This document shows positions 1 to 12,700 of a stretch of DNA of 64,000 nucleotides, one piece after another (positions within the stretch are counted from its first letter, which is position 1; each line of letters opens with the position of its first letter). A program made the translations under genes and the position numbers. Source of the stretch: Microglena sp. YARC (taxonomy: Eukaryota; Chlorophyta; Chlorophyceae; Chlamydomonadales; Chlamydomonadaceae). The stretch covers positions 28,657,569-28,721,568 of the forward strand of contig CM039463.1 of NCBI GenBank assembly GCA_022414725.1. Reading direction: 5' to 3'. The notes beneath the pieces were generated by a model. The model was not told the origin of the DNA. It was given only the letters and a program-made list of their open reading frames with translations, and ran no database searches.

Positions 1-95
1 CCAGCAACCTTAACTGAATAGTTGTGAAACATAACATGCATGCAAAGCTGACTCCTAGTCCACAGGAGCTACAGGAGCACTACCAGGGATTTCAA

Positions 96-215
96 TTGCC
101 CTAAAAAGCTATAAAAAGCTACAGAAAGCACTAAAACGCTGTCCCTGGAGAAGCCCTGAAACCATATAGCTAGAAGAAACCCACAATCAGATTTGAAGAA
201 ATAATCACTGAGCAC
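96..215 (+). repeat. Dispersed element family E, partial copy
   Basis: This is the 3' half of a roughly 220-bp dispersed element found five times in the window: here, 27339-27490, 29399-29616, 38567-38793 and inverted at 36730-36952. The shared core reads 'ccctaaaaagctacaaaaag', then 'aaaacgctgtccctgga', then 'agaaacccac'. The palindromic left part (ctatatatagcgatcgctag) is missing here. Confidence 0.75.
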
Positions 216-1401
216 TACATATAGTGGAGCAGCATAGACTCACTCAGAATGCACCAGCATGCAACCCAATCTCCAACTCTGCGCGCCCTCAAAAACCACA
301 ACACAAACTTAGCGAGCGGTCTGTTGAAGTTAGGCAGCGCCAAATCCTAGCATCTTCGACTCCCTGTAAACGGATGTCAAAAGGTTTCTGTGGCTTTTCG
401 CATCCATCAGACCTTCGTCTCTGGTTGATGCATGGCGATCCAAATCGATCTAGTAACTTCCTATAGGAGTGGGAAAAAGCTGCAAACGCAATGCCTCAAA
501 AACCTGAGGAGGGTTGATCCCCCCCCCTCCCCCCCCCCCCCCCCCCCCCCCCCCTCCATTAAATAGAAATACCCATGTAAAAAAACTTAGATATATGGAT
601 TCGGGGGGATTATTACATGGCGCACACTATGGCGTCCTTGGATTTGCAGTGCCGGGATCGCGTGATGGTAAAAAAACAGTTATGCCCCCCCCCCCCCCCC
701 CCCCCCCCCCCTAGGTTGTCCAAGTCCCCAAGTCACCCTTCGCCATTGCTGGGGACAGCCAGAAATATTGTATACAAATATTTACAATTCAGAACCAGCT
801 CAGACACTCCAATACGCAATTAGAAAAACAAAACGGTTCACAGGTAGGTTTTTTTCACGATTAAGCAACAGTTCAGCTACACTGCCCCTTGTGGTTTGTC
901 TGGCCACTGCCCCTTTAGGTCTGTCTGTCTGGCTTCAACTGCTTGACAACCTTCCCCATATCCTATAACTCCTTAGTCTGCAGCTCCAACAGGCCAGTTG
1001 GCACCACCTTCCGACCATGCTTCCCCTTCCAGTGGACAGCCATGTTGTACTTCCAGATGTACTTAGCATGAGGGGCACTCGAGTTTTGATTTGGTTGGTG
1101 TCGGTTTGTGTGTGGGCTGTGTGTTGGGGGGTGGTGGTGGTGGTGGTGGTGGTTTGGGGTTGCGGTTGGGGGGGGGGGGGGGGGGGGGGGGGGAGGCTGA
1201 GCTGGGCTGCGGGTTGGGGTTTGGGGGGGAGGGGGTTGGGGGTTGGGGGGGGAGATATGTATTGCACGAGGTCCAAAGTGGTGCCAATGGACTGCCCTTG
1301 CCAAAGGCCTACTCATCGGTGGTCTACTAATTTCATTTTGGGCCCAGAGTAAAAAATTAGAAAAAACAAAAGGAGGGCTGACCCCCCCTCCCTCCCTTCC
1401 T

Positions 1402-1433
<32 letters not shown>

Positions 1434-3093
1434 AGCCCGCCCCTATAAATGAGGTGCTCAGAAAATCTGGAAATGCTTTAAACATCGCAAATGTTCATGT
1501 CATATACTTCCAATTATCGTTATAAACTGATCGGCGTAATTCAACTTTTGGCACAGGATGATACCTCCTGCTTGCTAAGACAATACTCGACTATCGAGGT
1601 CTTAGGAGCGAGTAGCTGATAGCTGCTAGGTTTTTAGAGGTCGCGACTCTCGATCAAGGTGATTACCGACCTAAGTAAGCCCAGCGCAGCGTGCGCCTAC
1701 TGTAAATTCATGTAGCAGCGCAAAGCCAAGGGACACCGCCAGCGGACTGCGGTGGAGACACGCCTTCATGGTTCACACAACCTCGTCCCTGCCCTCGGGG
1801 GAAAAAACCAGAAAACGCACGCCACTGCCAAACGCTGGTTTGTTCAGACACCTATGTATTGCTGAGCGCTCACCTCTTTATCTCTGGGCGAATCGGCTGT
1901 TAAGGGGCTGTCCGCCTCGCTTTGGAGCTCTAGCTCTGGGCATGATTTCTTCAGTTCATTGGGGAAGAGACAGCCGGGGGGAAATTTGACGAGCTTCTTA
2001 AACTGAAACTTCATGCTGCTCCAATGGATGCCTACTGTTCGGGGATGCTACTGGTTTAGCTTCAGAGTTTTCAGAAGCAGTGGGTAGAATCAGGAGTTCT
2101 GGACAATAATTGCAGGGGGGGGCATGTAAGTCGGCAGGCGCGCGCGTTCAAGATGCCAGTTTCTTCCGCGGACAGGTCTTTGTCATACAAACATCTTATC
2201 CCATCCCATAACCACAATAAAATCTTGAATACCGCGACCGTACCTCAGTTGAGTCTGCTTCCCCCAGGCTTCCCGGGGCGCGGGCTTCCCCGGATTGGGT
2301 TCGGGGATCTACCTCCTGGATCTACCTGGCAGCGATTTTTCGTCTACATGGAGGTGCCCCGACTCGGGGTCATCAGTAGTCCAGTAGACGTCCCCATGCT
2401 CGGAGAAGAGCGATAAATAGTCGACTAGCAACAGCGATAGTTGTAAGCAAAGACGAGATTGGTGTCGAACGCAATAATAGCCAAACAACAAGCCAAACAA
2501 CGCAGAAATTGTGCGTGCAGTCAGGAGTGAAAAGAAAAAAAGTTTGACACCTTAAAAAACCTGAGGGCTGCCCCCCCTGCTTAACTTCCTAATATTGGCC
2601 TTTGGACTTGTATTCTGGACTTTATACATTTATTACCCAGATATCCAACGCTGGCAAGAAATTTGTAAATTCAGTACCGGTACATGGATTCCAAAAATTA
2701 GAATAAAGAATAGAAAGGGCAGCTCTCGCATATTTTACCCCTAACAGCCCCCAATGGGTACTTAACTCGGGTTTCAGGATTTTTAACTAGTAGGTAACAC
2801 ACCCCAAGTTGCAGACTACTAGTTTGCAGTTTTGCACCCTCCTAGCATATTCTACATGGTGGATTTGGTGAAGAAGTTGAGAAGGTCACCCATTCGACCT
2901 ACATAAGTACCGTGCCTGGCCATTTCCAGCCCCTACAGGCTGGCATACAGACCCGCAGCAGTCGCACTCGGAGGGGCAGAATCGCGCAGTTTCTGACGAT
3001 GCAACTTGAAGCAATGTAATGGATGGCACAATTTGACGGCAATTTATCGAATCCCTGGCTCGATCTTTGCTCTGTGGAGCTCGCGGCAGTCAC
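216..3093. other. Intergenic region, no gene recognised
   Basis: No open frame here looks like a conserved protein. There are long poly-C tracts near 519-554, 686-711 and 1401-1432 and a poly-G tract at about 1169-1192. Open frames over them encode only proline, histidine or glycine runs and are rejected. The remainder is unique sequence without recognisable features. Upstream control sequences of the AIP2-like gene presumably lie near its right end. Confidence 0.5.
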
Positions 3094-3102
3094 TTATATA
3101 AG
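3094..3102 (+). promoter_or_regulatory. TATA-like box upstream of the AIP2-like gene
   Basis: TTATATAAG lies about 455 bp before the AIP2-like start codon, followed by a GC-rich stretch containing 'ggccgggcgggg'. Its position fits a core promoter with a long 5' leader. There is no transcript support, and TATA-like words occur by chance in such DNA. Confidence 0.35.
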
Positions 3103-3555
3103 CGATCGTGTACCCTCGCCCTCGGTAGTCGGTCCTTTCGGGCCCAGTGGCCCACCCTAGCCCAGGCCGGCCCAGGCCCCCTCAGGGGCGGGGCCGGGCG
3201 GGGCCCCCTTCAGCTCGGAACCTGCTCGGAACAGCCCCTCACCCGCACCCGCCCTCACCTGAGCCAGGGTGTTCAGTGGGGTAGCTGCGGGTAGCTGGGG
3301 GGCAACGCACGTGTACGGGGCAACGCCATTACCTCACGAGATCCCAGTCCTACCGCGCTACCTGTAGTTCACCACATACACGAATACCCTACTTCAGACC
3401 TGTCTCTCCCTCATCAATTTCACAGCCTTGCACCACTCTCTCACAGACTGGAACTGACCGCTCCCAACTCGCCCAACCTACCTGCTACCCGACTTCCTCA
3501 ACGTAATTCCCGACCCTAACGCACTCCCCACGTCCAATCCCCGTAATATTTATCG

Positions 3556-3771
3556 ATGAGCACCGAGATAAATGATTTGGCGCCTCGATTAGAGAAGAAA
3601 GCCACGTTCGAGGCCGCGACCAAAGGTCTTCGAGAAGTGGTGGCAGGTGGCGCGGTCTCAGCAGAGTCAATCTTCCCATCAGTGCAGCGTGTCTTCACCC
3701 TGCTCAGGACTAGATATTCCAATGTGGCCTTCTGGGCAGCTGGGAATTCCCTGTTCATGGCGTGCCAGCAG
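3556..3771 (+). CDS. AIP2: AIP2-like exon 1
   Basis: Codes for 72 residues from the first ATG to the donor (cag/gtgatg), ending in phase 0. The stretch QRVFTLLRTRYSNVAFW matches the conserved N-terminal block of plant AIP2 (VATLLKTRY...GFWVAG). The start is the first ATG of the open frame. The next 180 bp of intron are GGGTGG-rich. Confidence 0.8.
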
Positions 3772-6700
3772 GTGATGCTTACCTCATCCCATGCTGGCCA
3801 GTTGGAAAATAAACCCTAGACTGTTGAATGCTGTTATGGGTGGGTGGGAGGGTGGGTGGGTGCTGTGATGGGTGGGCTGGTGGGTGGGTAGGTAGGTGGG
3901 AGGGTGTGTGTGCGCTGTGATGGGTCTATTAGATTCCCACATGTTGCATTGCAGATGCTGTTCGTATCGGCCCACAGGCTAAAGAGCCATGCATCTGAAA
4001 AAGTGGTGAGTGATAGGTATAGTCTACTTGAACTTGATTTATTACATGGTTATTCAGCAGACACTGGGCTGCTCACCGTGGTGATCACTGTCTGCCAATT
4101 CCAAGTCCCCACGTACGATACCCACGGAAACCAGGAAGCACACTAGGCAGATTATACAGTTTTACGACTTGTTCAGGTCCAATTGTCCAGGCCGAGTCTA
4201 CTTAGTGCACTACATGGTAGGATAGCATAAGAGTATGACAACGAGTCCTATGCAGCGTCGCAAGCAACGCGGGAAATTGGCGGAGTGTGTTGGCTATGGA
4301 ACGAAAGGTGGCAACGGAAATGGAGCTGACCGAAGCCAGTTAGTTATGAGACAGTTGGCTGACATATCAGGCTTCAATTTTCCAGGGGGCCGGTCGAACA
4401 GACAACGGGGTAACCCTTGGGGCTCCCGCCCCCTTGATGAGGGAGCTCCGCCAATAAAGCATAATTGCTTTTCCTCGGACGGCCATGGAAAATTATTTTA
4501 TGCACTGGTATCAAGTTGTCTTGCATTTGTGATTCTGATAGTGATTGTTTGTGTGCATGTGTGTGTCAGCTCATGCCATCCCGTGTATGTGCGAATGTGT
4601 GTTTCAGCTCATGCCAGCCCATGTGTGTGTGAGTGTGTGTTTCAGCTCATGCCAGCCCATGTATGTGTGCATGCGTGTGTCAGCTCATGCTAGAACATGT
4701 GTGTGTGCATGCATGTGCCAGCTCACGACAGCGAAAGTGTGTGTGAATGCATGGGCCAGCTCATGCCAGCAAAAGTGTGTGTGCATGCGTGTGTCATCTC
4801 ATGACAGCCCATGTGTGTGCTTGCGTGTGTCATCTCATGACAGCCCATGTGTGTGTGCATGCGTGTGTCAGCTCATGCCAGCACATGTGTGTGCATGTGT
4901 GTGTCATCGCATGCCATCCCATGTAGTGTATGGGCATGCATGTGTCATCACATGACAGCCCATGTGTGTGTGCATGTGTGTTTCATCTCATAACAGCCCA
5001 TGTGTGTGTGCATGTGTGTGTCATCTCATGACAGCCCATGTGTGTGTGCATGTGTGTGTCATCTCTTACCAGCCCATGTGTGTGTGCATGCGTGTGTCAT
5101 CTCATACTAGCCCATGTGTGTGTGCATGCGTGTGTCATCTCATACTAGCCCATGTGTGTGTGCATGCGTGTGTCATCTCATACCAGCCCATGTGTGTGTG
5201 CATGCGTGTGTCATCTCATACCAGCCCATGTGTGTGCATGCGTGTGTCATCTCATACCAGCCCATGTGTGTGTGCATGTGTGTGTCATCTCATACTAGCC
5301 CATGTGTGTGTGTGCATGCGTGTGTCATCTCATACCAGCCCATGTGTGTGTGTGCATGCGTGTGTCATCTCATGACAGCCCATGTGTGTGCTTGCGTGTG
5401 TCATCTCATGACAGCCCATGTGTGTGTGCATGCGTGTGTCAGCTCATGCCAGCACATGTGTGTGCATGTGTGTGTCATCGCATGCCATCCCATGTAGTGT
5501 GTGTGCATGCATGTGTCATCTCATGACAGCCCATGTGTGTGTGCATGTGTGTGTTATCTCTTACCAGCCCATGTGTGTGTGCATGCGTGTGTCATATCAT
5601 ACCAGCCCATGTGTGTGTGCATGCGTGTGTCATCTCATGACAGCCCATGTGTGTGTGCATGCGTGTGTCATCTCATACCAGCCCATGTGTGTGTGCATGC
5701 GTGTGTCATCTCATGACAGCCCATGTGTGTGCTTGCGTGTGTCATCTCATGACAGCCCATGTGTGTGTGCATGCGTGTGTCATCTCATACCAGCGCATGT
5801 GTGTGCATGTGTGTGTCATCGCATGCCATCCCATGTAGTGTGTGTGCATGCATGTGTCATTTCATGACAGCCCATGTGTGTGTGCATGCGTGTTTCATCT
5901 CATGCCAGCACATGTGTGTGCATGTGTGTGTCATCGCATGCCATCCCATGTAGTGTGTGTGCATGCATGTGTCATCTCATGACAGCCCATGTGTGTGTGC
6001 ATGTGTGTTTCATCTCATGACAGCCCATGTGTGTGTGCATGAGTGTGTCATCTCATGACAGCCCATGTGTGTGTGCATGTGTGTGTCATCTTTTACCAGC
6101 CCATGTGTGTGTGCATGCGTGTGTCATCTCATACTAGCCCATGTGTGTGTGCATGCGTGTGTCATCTCATACTAGCCCATGTGTGTGTGCATGCGTGTGT
6201 CATCTCATGACAGCCCATGTGTGTGTGCATGCGTTTGTCATCTCATACCAGCCCATGTGTGTGTGCATGCGTGTGTCATCTCATACCAGCCCATGTGTGT
6301 GTGCATGCGTGTGTCATCTCATACCAGCCCATGTGTGTGTGCATGCGTGTGTCATCTCATACCAGCCCATGTGTGTTTGCATATGTGCCTTTACGTCCTC
6401 ATCCCTGACACAATCTTCATCACCCCTGACACAACTTTTATCCCCCTGACACAACTCTATCACCCTGACACAACCTTTACCACTCATGACACAAGCGCAC
6501 CCCCTTACACCGCTTTTCTCTCCTCACCCCAGACACCACCATGATCACCCCTGGACAAACTTTACCATCCATGCAACCACCTTGATGTCCTGACCCCTGC
6601 CACTACCATTATGTCCTGACCCCTGCCACCACCTTTATGTCTTAACCCATGCAGTCCTTGTCTCTAAAAGCAGATCAGAAATAAAATCTGAAGCAGGTCC

Positions 6701-9700
6701 TAGCAGGAGCCAGGGACATGTGTCAATCCAGCGATGGTCCCCCACCATCTGCAAGTACAGCACACGCACCTGCACCAGTAGCCACCACCTTCATGTCCTA
6801 ATCCATGCAGTCCTTGTCTCTAAAAGCAGTTCTGGAAGAAAAGCCGAAGCAGTTCCTAGCAGCAGCAAGGGAAATGCTGCAATCCAACAATGGTCGCCCA
6901 CCAACTGCAAGTACAGCACACACACAACTGCACCAGCAGCCACCACCTTTGTGTCCTGACCCCTGCCACCACCTTTGTGTCCTGACCGCTGCAGTCCTTT
7001 TCCCTAGAAGTAGATCAGAAAGAAAAGCTGAAGCAGTTCCTAGCAGCAGCTAGGGACATGCTGCAATCCAGCGATGGTCCCCCTCCGTCTGCAAGTCCAG
7101 CTCACACACCTGCACCAGCAGCCACCACCATTATGTCCTGAACTTTGCCACTACCTCTTTGTTCTGACCCATGCAGTCTTTGTCCGTAAAAGTAGATCAG
7201 AAAGAAAAGCTGAAGCAGTTCCTAGCAGCAGCCAGGGACTTATTTCAATCCAGCAATGCCCCCCCACCAATTGCAAGTCCAGCACACACACAACTGCACC
7301 AGCAGTCACCACCTTTGTGTCCTGACCCCTACCACCACCTTTGTGTTCTAACCCATGCAGTCCTTGTCTCTGAAAGCAGACCAGAAAGAAAAGCTGAAGC
7401 AGTTCCTAGCTGCAGCTAGGGACATGTTGCAATTGAACGATGGTCCCCCACCAACCGCAAGTACAGCACACACACCTGCACCAGCAGCCCCCAACAGTGC
7501 AGCGGCAGCAGCACCAGCAGCTGGCAGTCCATCTGTAGTTGCAGCAGCAGCAGCAGCGGCAGGTGGTGGTGGGGTAGGGGAGGGACAGGCACCAGGAGAG
7601 GCAGAAATTATTGCAGAGCAGCAGCGCCTTCTTGATTTGATGGGACAGTTTGGCGCACCGCAGGTGAGGAAGAGGTTGGTTGGTTGGTTGGAGAAGCAGC
7701 ACCCTGTTTGACCTGATGGGGCAGTTGGGGTTGGGTGGGTGGGTGGGTGGGTGGTGAGGCAGCGTCTCCTTGATTTGATGGGATAGTTTGGCGCACCGCA
7801 GGTGAGGAAGAGGTTGGTTGGCTGGTTGGTTGGTTGGTTGGTTGGAGAAGCAGCACCCTGTTTGACCTGATGAGGCAGTTTGGGTTGGTTGGTTGGTTGG
7901 TTGGTTGGTTGGTTGGGTGGGTGGGTGGCAAGACAGCGTCTCCTTCATTTGATGGGACAGTTTGGCGCAGTGCAGGTGAGGAATAGGTTGGTTGGGTGGT
8001 TGGTTGGAGAAGCAGCACCCTGTCTGACCTGATGAGGCAGTTTTGGGTTGGGGCGGGTGGGTGGGTGGGTGGCGAGACAGCGTATCCTTGATTTGATGGG
8101 ACAGTTTGGCGCAGTGCAGGCGAGGAAGAGGTTGGTTGGGTGGTTGGTTGTGTAAGCAGCACCCTGTTTGACCTGATGGGGCAGATTGGGTTGGGTGGGT
8201 GGGTGGGCGGCGAGGCAGCGCCATCTTTGAATTTATGAGATAGTTTGGTGCACCGCAGGTGAGGAAGAGGTTGGTTGGTTGGTTGGTTGTTTGGTTGTAT
8301 AAGCAGAACCCTGTTTGACCTGATGGGGCAGTTTGGGTTGGTTGGCCTGTTGGTTGGTTGGTTGGAAAAGCAGCACTCTGCTTGTAATGAAGTGACAGTT
8401 TTGGTTGGTGTTGGTTGGTTGGTTGGTTGGTTGGTTGGTTGGTTGGATGAACAGCACTCAGCTTGTTCTGATGGGACAGTTTTAGTTGGTGTTGGTTGGT
8501 TAGTTGGTTGGTTGGATGAACAGCACTCAGCTTGTTCTGATTGGATAGTTTTAGTTGGTGTTGGTTGGCTGGTTGGTTGGTTGGTTGGAGAAGCGGTACT
8601 CTGCTTGACCTGATGGGACAGTTTTGGTTGGTGTTGGTTTGTTGGCTGGTGTTGATTAGTTGGTTGGTGTTGGTTGGTTACTTGGTTGGTTGGTTGGAGA
8701 AGCAGCACTCAGCTTGTTCTGATGGGACAGTTTTGGTTGGTGCTGTTTGGTTAGTCAGTTGGTTGGTTGGTTGGTTGGAGAAGCAACACCCTGTTTGACC
8801 TGATGGGGCAGTTTGGGTTTGTTGGTCGGTTGATTGGTTGGTTGGAGAAGCAGCATTCTGCCTGATTTGATGTGATAGTTTTGGTTGGTTGGTTGGTGTT
8901 GGTTGGTTGGCTCAGCTGACGAGGAAGAGCAGGAGGAGAAGTAGGAGCAGTAGCAATCAGTTTTTTTGTGTCTTACAAGGTTGGGCTCCTGGTAGCGATT
9001 TGGGTATGTGACCTGAAGGGCGAGCCTGATGGATTTGGGGGGCGGGGCGGGGGAGTCTCAGGGTAGCGGAGGGTTTGGCCAAAACGGGGTGCCAGGTAGC
9101 AATCACTGCTAGTGGCGGAAAAAAAAGCTTTGCCATGATCTGTAGTCAAAATCAAAACCAGTTGATTTGAGGAAGGATTGAAATCAGTTCATTGAAAACA
9201 GTTCATTGAAATCAACAGGGGGGGGGCAGGAAGACAGATTTTGGACCGCTTGTTCAAAACGGTCCGATCCAAAAAAAATAAATTAAATTAAAATTAAAAT
9301 TCGAACCAAGAAAGAACCTAAAAACATAACCAAAACCCAACTGTACTCAAACTCCATCCAACGCCATACACATGCTCATAGAGGCCACTCATACGATGGC
9401 TCTCAACCAACCACCAACCACCAACTCACTCAACCACCAACTCACCAACCACCAACCAACCACCACGATCACACCACACCATGCTCAGGGAGTGATGAGT
9501 CTCACTCAACCACCAACTCACCAACCACCAACCACCAATCAACCACCACCACCATGCCACACCCATGCTCATAGAGAGATGAGTCTCAACCAACCACCAA
9601 CTCACCAACCAACTCAGCAACAACCAACTCAGCAACAACCAACTCACCAACCACCAACCAAGCACCACCAACCAAGCGCCACCAACACGCCATATCCATG

Positions 9701-12700
9701 CTCAAGAGAGTCTACTCGAGGGATGGCTCTCAAACAACCACCAACTCACCAACCACCAACTCACCAACCACCAACTCACCAACCACAAACCAACCACAAA
9801 CCACCATCCAACCAACCAACCAACCAACAAACCAACCAACAAACCAACAAACCAACTCACCAACCAACAACCAGCAACCAACAATTCACCAACCAACCAA
9901 CCACCAACCACCAACTCACCAACCACCAGCTAACCACCACCACCACACCCATACTCAGAGAGACAACTTGAGAGATGACTCTCAACTAACCACCAACTCA
10001 CCAACCACCAACTCACCAACTACCAACCAACCACCACCATCATACCCATACTCAGAGGGGCTACTTGAGAGATGACTCTCAACCAACCACCAACTCACCA
10101 ACCAACTACCAACCACCAACCACCAACTCACCAATCACCAACCAACCAACACCACCATACCCATACTCAGAGAGGCTTCTTGAAAGATGACTCAACCAAC
10201 CACCAACCAACTACCAACCACCAACCACCAACCAACCTCCAACTCACCAATCACCCAACCACCACCACACCCATACTCAGAGAGGCTACTTGAAAGATGA
10301 CTCTCAACCAACCACCAACCACCAACTCAGTAACCACCAACCAACCAACCACCAACCAACCAACACCACCATACCCATACTCAGATAGGCTACTTGAGAG
10401 ATGACTCTCGACCAACTCACCAACTCACCAACCACCAACCACCAACTCACTAACCACCTACCAACCACCATTACCTCATCCATACTCAGAGAGGCTACTT
10501 GAGAGATGACTCAGGCAATATTGTTGAGGATGGTGAACGTGAGCGGGAGCAGCAACAAAGAGAACAAGGGGAGGCACAAGCAGGTCAACCTAGTAGGGCT
10601 CAACTCCAACTGGAGCTGCAAGCACAGATTTTGCAAAGCATGCAGGTAAATAAAAGGAAAATATGTTTACTAAGTCGTGCTTAGGGTGGGGGTGGGGGTG
10701 TGGATGGGTATGGGGCTGCGAATGGGGGTGGGGGTGGGGGTGGGGGCCCTAATTGTGATGGTGCTGCAAGCACAGATTTTGCAAAGCGTTCAGGTAAATG
10801 GCTCTGTATTCTGGTCAAAGAGGGCACAAGATGGGGCGAGGGAGGGGCGACAGGTGTGTGTGTTTGTGGCGAGTGGGTAGGTTGGGTGGTTAGGGGCAGT
10901 ACGGGGGTCGGGGGTGGGGGCAAGAGGGGGGCGAGAAGGGGGCAAGAGGGTAGTGACAGTTGAATTTGTCTGTGTATGTGTGTGATCCTCGCTCCCCTCT
11001 TGTCCCCACCTCCACCCCCCACCCCCACCCCACCTCCACCTCAACACGGAGGCGAGGGGCAGTAACAAGGTGTTTGTGTTTGGCGAGGGTGTTGTGCAAT
11101 AAGAGCTTCTGTCTCCCCTGAACTAGATTTCTGATGCCTACGCCTCCCTTCTTTGTCTGTGCAGGAAGTTTACTCTGGCTATTCAGAAACTGTTGCCCGC
11201 AACAATGCGGCAATGGAAGAGGAAATGCAAAGAGTAAGGTTGACAGTATGTTGTAATGTTGTACTTCTAGTACGGTAGCCAGTGTGGCCGTTGCCCCCCC
11301 CCCCCCCACACACACACACACACACCACCACCCACAATGCAAAGGGTAAGGTTGACAGTAAGTGTATGTTGTACTTCTAGTACGGTAGCCAGTGTGGCCG
11401 TTGCCCCCCCCCCCCACACACACACCACCACACCACCACGCCCACCACCACACCAGGTCCTGGGTCCTGTTCTGGCCTGGGTTACATAATGGGCAACGCC
11501 CTTGTATGTACCCCCTCGCCCCCCTACTCACATGCACTCAGTCAAGATATTTCCCCTTAGCAAAATATCTAACACATGCCCCTTCCTTTCCCTACTTTAA
11601 ATATATCCCACCCACCCTCCCACCCACCCTCACCCCTCAGGACCTACATGATCCAATTTCCCCCCTAAATCTTCCTGACCCCCATCCCACCCCCTTGACA
11701 CACACTCTGTTTCTCCCCCTTGCACATCACCTACCCCATACCCCCAGCCATCTCCACACCACCCAAATATACCCCCAACCCCCAACCATCTCCACACACC
11801 CAAATATACCCCTACCCCAGCATCTCCACACCACCCAATATACCCCCTACCCCACACCCCCAGCCATCTCCACCCTCCCTCCACGCTCCCTCCTCCCTAC
11901 CCCTACCTCGTACACTTTACTCCAGCTGTGGGCTGTGATCGCGGACGCGTCTACCTCCATGTCGCGCCTGCTCCCATAATCAACAGCCACGCCCTCCCTG
12001 TTTGCATGGTAGGGGGAAGCTGGTCAGTACTTGGCTGGTTGAAGTGGTAAAGGGTTTAGCTGGTTAAGGGTTTAGGTGGTTAAGGTTTAGGTCGTTCAGA
12101 TGGTTTGATAAAAGAAGTGCTCACCAGCTAAGTGCTGACCAGCCAAGTGATGACCAGCTTCCTCCTACCTGTTTCGATGGCTGTGGGCCTTCGCAAGAAG
12201 TGCAGGCTGCGTATTGAACCTACCAACAGCTTTTAAACACATCATGCCAAGAACCCGGGATCCGCGCGATTGCAAAGCAGTGAGAATATCTGTTTAACGT
12301 TTGGATATGAGAGTAAGCGGTATAGGGGGGCCGGTATTTTAATTGTGTATATCAACACTTATAAACACACATGAATCGTAAGATGAGCATGATCCACGAG
12401 TGGATTTACTGAGCCTAAGATGCGCGTCACAATTGCAGCTTCTTCTCCTCGTGCAGTGGCACCGTTAGGAAAACTTCGCCCTACCTCCAGTCAACAGTCG
12501 CTGCAGCAAATTCGCAGCGACATATTTCACGATCCTCGATACAGCTTAAATACAGATTGCATAGATAAGATGGGCAGTGCAAGCGCAAGAAATGGAATGG
12601 CCATGACAATCTGAAAAAAAGTCAAATTACTCGCAACAACTGGCTGTCAACCATGATGAATGCGATGCGATAGCATCGTGAAAGTGCACATGCGTGAAAT

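Noticed and set aside
4545..6380. CRISPR-like appearance of regular repeats
   Set aside because: Units are contiguous without unique spacers; it is a eukaryotic intronic minisatellite.
7406..8708. Minus-strand Asn/Gln/Pro/Thr-rich frames of 272 and 366 codons
   Set aside because: Antisense of the TTGG-rich exon 3 ladder; no independent support.
12420..12614. 64-codon frame with ATG
   Set aside because: No family resemblance, no splice context needed, inside a long intron; treated as chance.
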